DNA of 51,586 nucleotides from Luminiphilus sp. GTDB taxonomy: Bacteria; Pseudomonadota; Gammaproteobacteria; Pseudomonadales; Halieaceae. This document shows, piece by piece, positions 51,302 through 51,586 of this stretch. The stretch lies in contig JADHNP010000007.1 of NCBI GenBank assembly GCA_016779445.1, positions 1 to 51,586 on the forward strand. Direction: 5' to 3'. Position 1 is the stretch's first letter; each line of letters starts with the position of its first letter. Made by a program: the position numbers and the translations under genes. The notes under the pieces were generated by a model. That model made no database searches and was not told the origin of the DNA. It worked only from the letters and a program-made list of their open reading frames with translations.

Positions 51302-51559
51302 ATGGATCAGCGAGAGGAGTGGAACAGAGCGAAGTGGGCAAGCCGTCGAGGTCTTCTCGAGCTGGATCTGTTGCTATCGCCGTTCGTTGAGGAGCGATTT
51401 GTTGAGTTGGAGGCGTCATTACGAAGCCTGTATCGCGAATTGTTGTTCGAGGGTGATCAGGACCTTTTGGAATGGATCATGGGGCGAGCTCGGTTGAAGG
51501 AGCCTCGCTTTTTCCCGATTGTCGACGCTATAAGGGCTTTTCACGAGATCAGCGTTTGA
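51302..51559 (+). CDS. sdhE: FAD assembly factor SdhE
   Basis: An 85-residue SdhE (formerly YgfY/CptB), which helps attach FAD to succinate dehydrogenase and fumarate reductase. The RRGLLELDLLLSPFVEE motif carries the Arg-Gly pair needed for flavinylation, followed by LLFEGDQDLLEWIMGRA. It starts at the ATG at 51302, 66 bases from the divergent ygfZ. The gene ends 27 bases before the right edge. Confidence 0.95.
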   Translation: MDQREEWNRAKWASRRGLLELDLLLSPFVEERFVELEASLRSLYRELLFEGDQDLLEWIMGRARLKEPRFFPIVDAIRAFHEISV

Positions 51560-51586
51560 CTCGTTCCGAAGCGTACTCTGGCTCAA

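Overview
The window is chromosomal DNA from a free-living, probably marine, gammaproteobacterium. The markers holC-pepA divergent from lptFG, rapA, bolA-trhO, sdhE/ygfZ and exeA-gspB all point that way. The many acyl-CoA genes plus the DUF3604 and DUF3014 proteins recall the Halieaceae (OM60/NOR5) and neighbouring marine lineages. That placement is inference from gene content; no rRNA is present. I see no insertion sequence, prophage, CRISPR array, tRNA or rRNA, and every gene that lies wholly inside the window is intact. No gene-free stretch exceeds 300 bases. The longest gaps are 7266-7487, 24755-24992, 26706-26927 and 36676-36895.

Layout. 1-7.3 kb: the 3' end of recX, a DUF3014 membrane protein, an exported oligoendopeptidase F, a flavin reductase-like protein overlapping a DCC thiol-disulfide protein, and a tight minus-strand set of nitronate monooxygenase, HMG-CoA reductase and an exported thioredoxin. 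7.3-10 kb: the exeA-gspB pair, with no other secretion genes nearby. 10-14.4 kb: alkaline phosphatase, an ammonium transporter behind a sigma-54-like promoter, and exopolyphosphatase, a nutrient-related group.

14.4-20.4 kb is the most interesting region. A tightly packed minus-strand operon runs DUF1445 - pxpA - pxpB - pxpC - DUF4392 - D-amino-acid transaminase - alanine racemase. DUF1445 and DUF4392 are the two halves of the vertebrate D-glutamate cyclase DGLUCY. Here they are separate genes placed either side of the three 5-oxoprolinase subunits. Together with a transaminase that can make D-glutamate and a racemase that can make D-alanine, the operon reads as a D-amino-acid to 5-oxoproline to glutamate route.

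20.4-32 kb is lipid and acyl-CoA catabolism: acyl-CoA synthetase, patatin-like lipase, an ACAD10/11-type phosphotransferase (minus strand), a second acyl-CoA synthetase, acyl-CoA dehydrogenase, an AMACR-type racemase, an enoyl-CoA hydratase/isomerase-family protein and an exported DUF3604 metalloprotein. The phosphotransferase beside a dehydrogenase suggests use of 4-hydroxyacyl-CoA. The racemase suggests methyl-branched substrates. An 8-bp inverted repeat overlapping a perfect TATAAT lies in the divergent gap.

32-51.6 kb is mostly housekeeping: rapA-tatD, a LysR regulator, a structured-RNA candidate ending in a strong terminator, a TonB-C-like repeat protein, a methyltransferase, a cold-shock protein, valS-holC-pepA, lptFG, an RDD protein, bolA-trhO, a trypsin-like protease, rarD-ung, ygfZ and sdhE.
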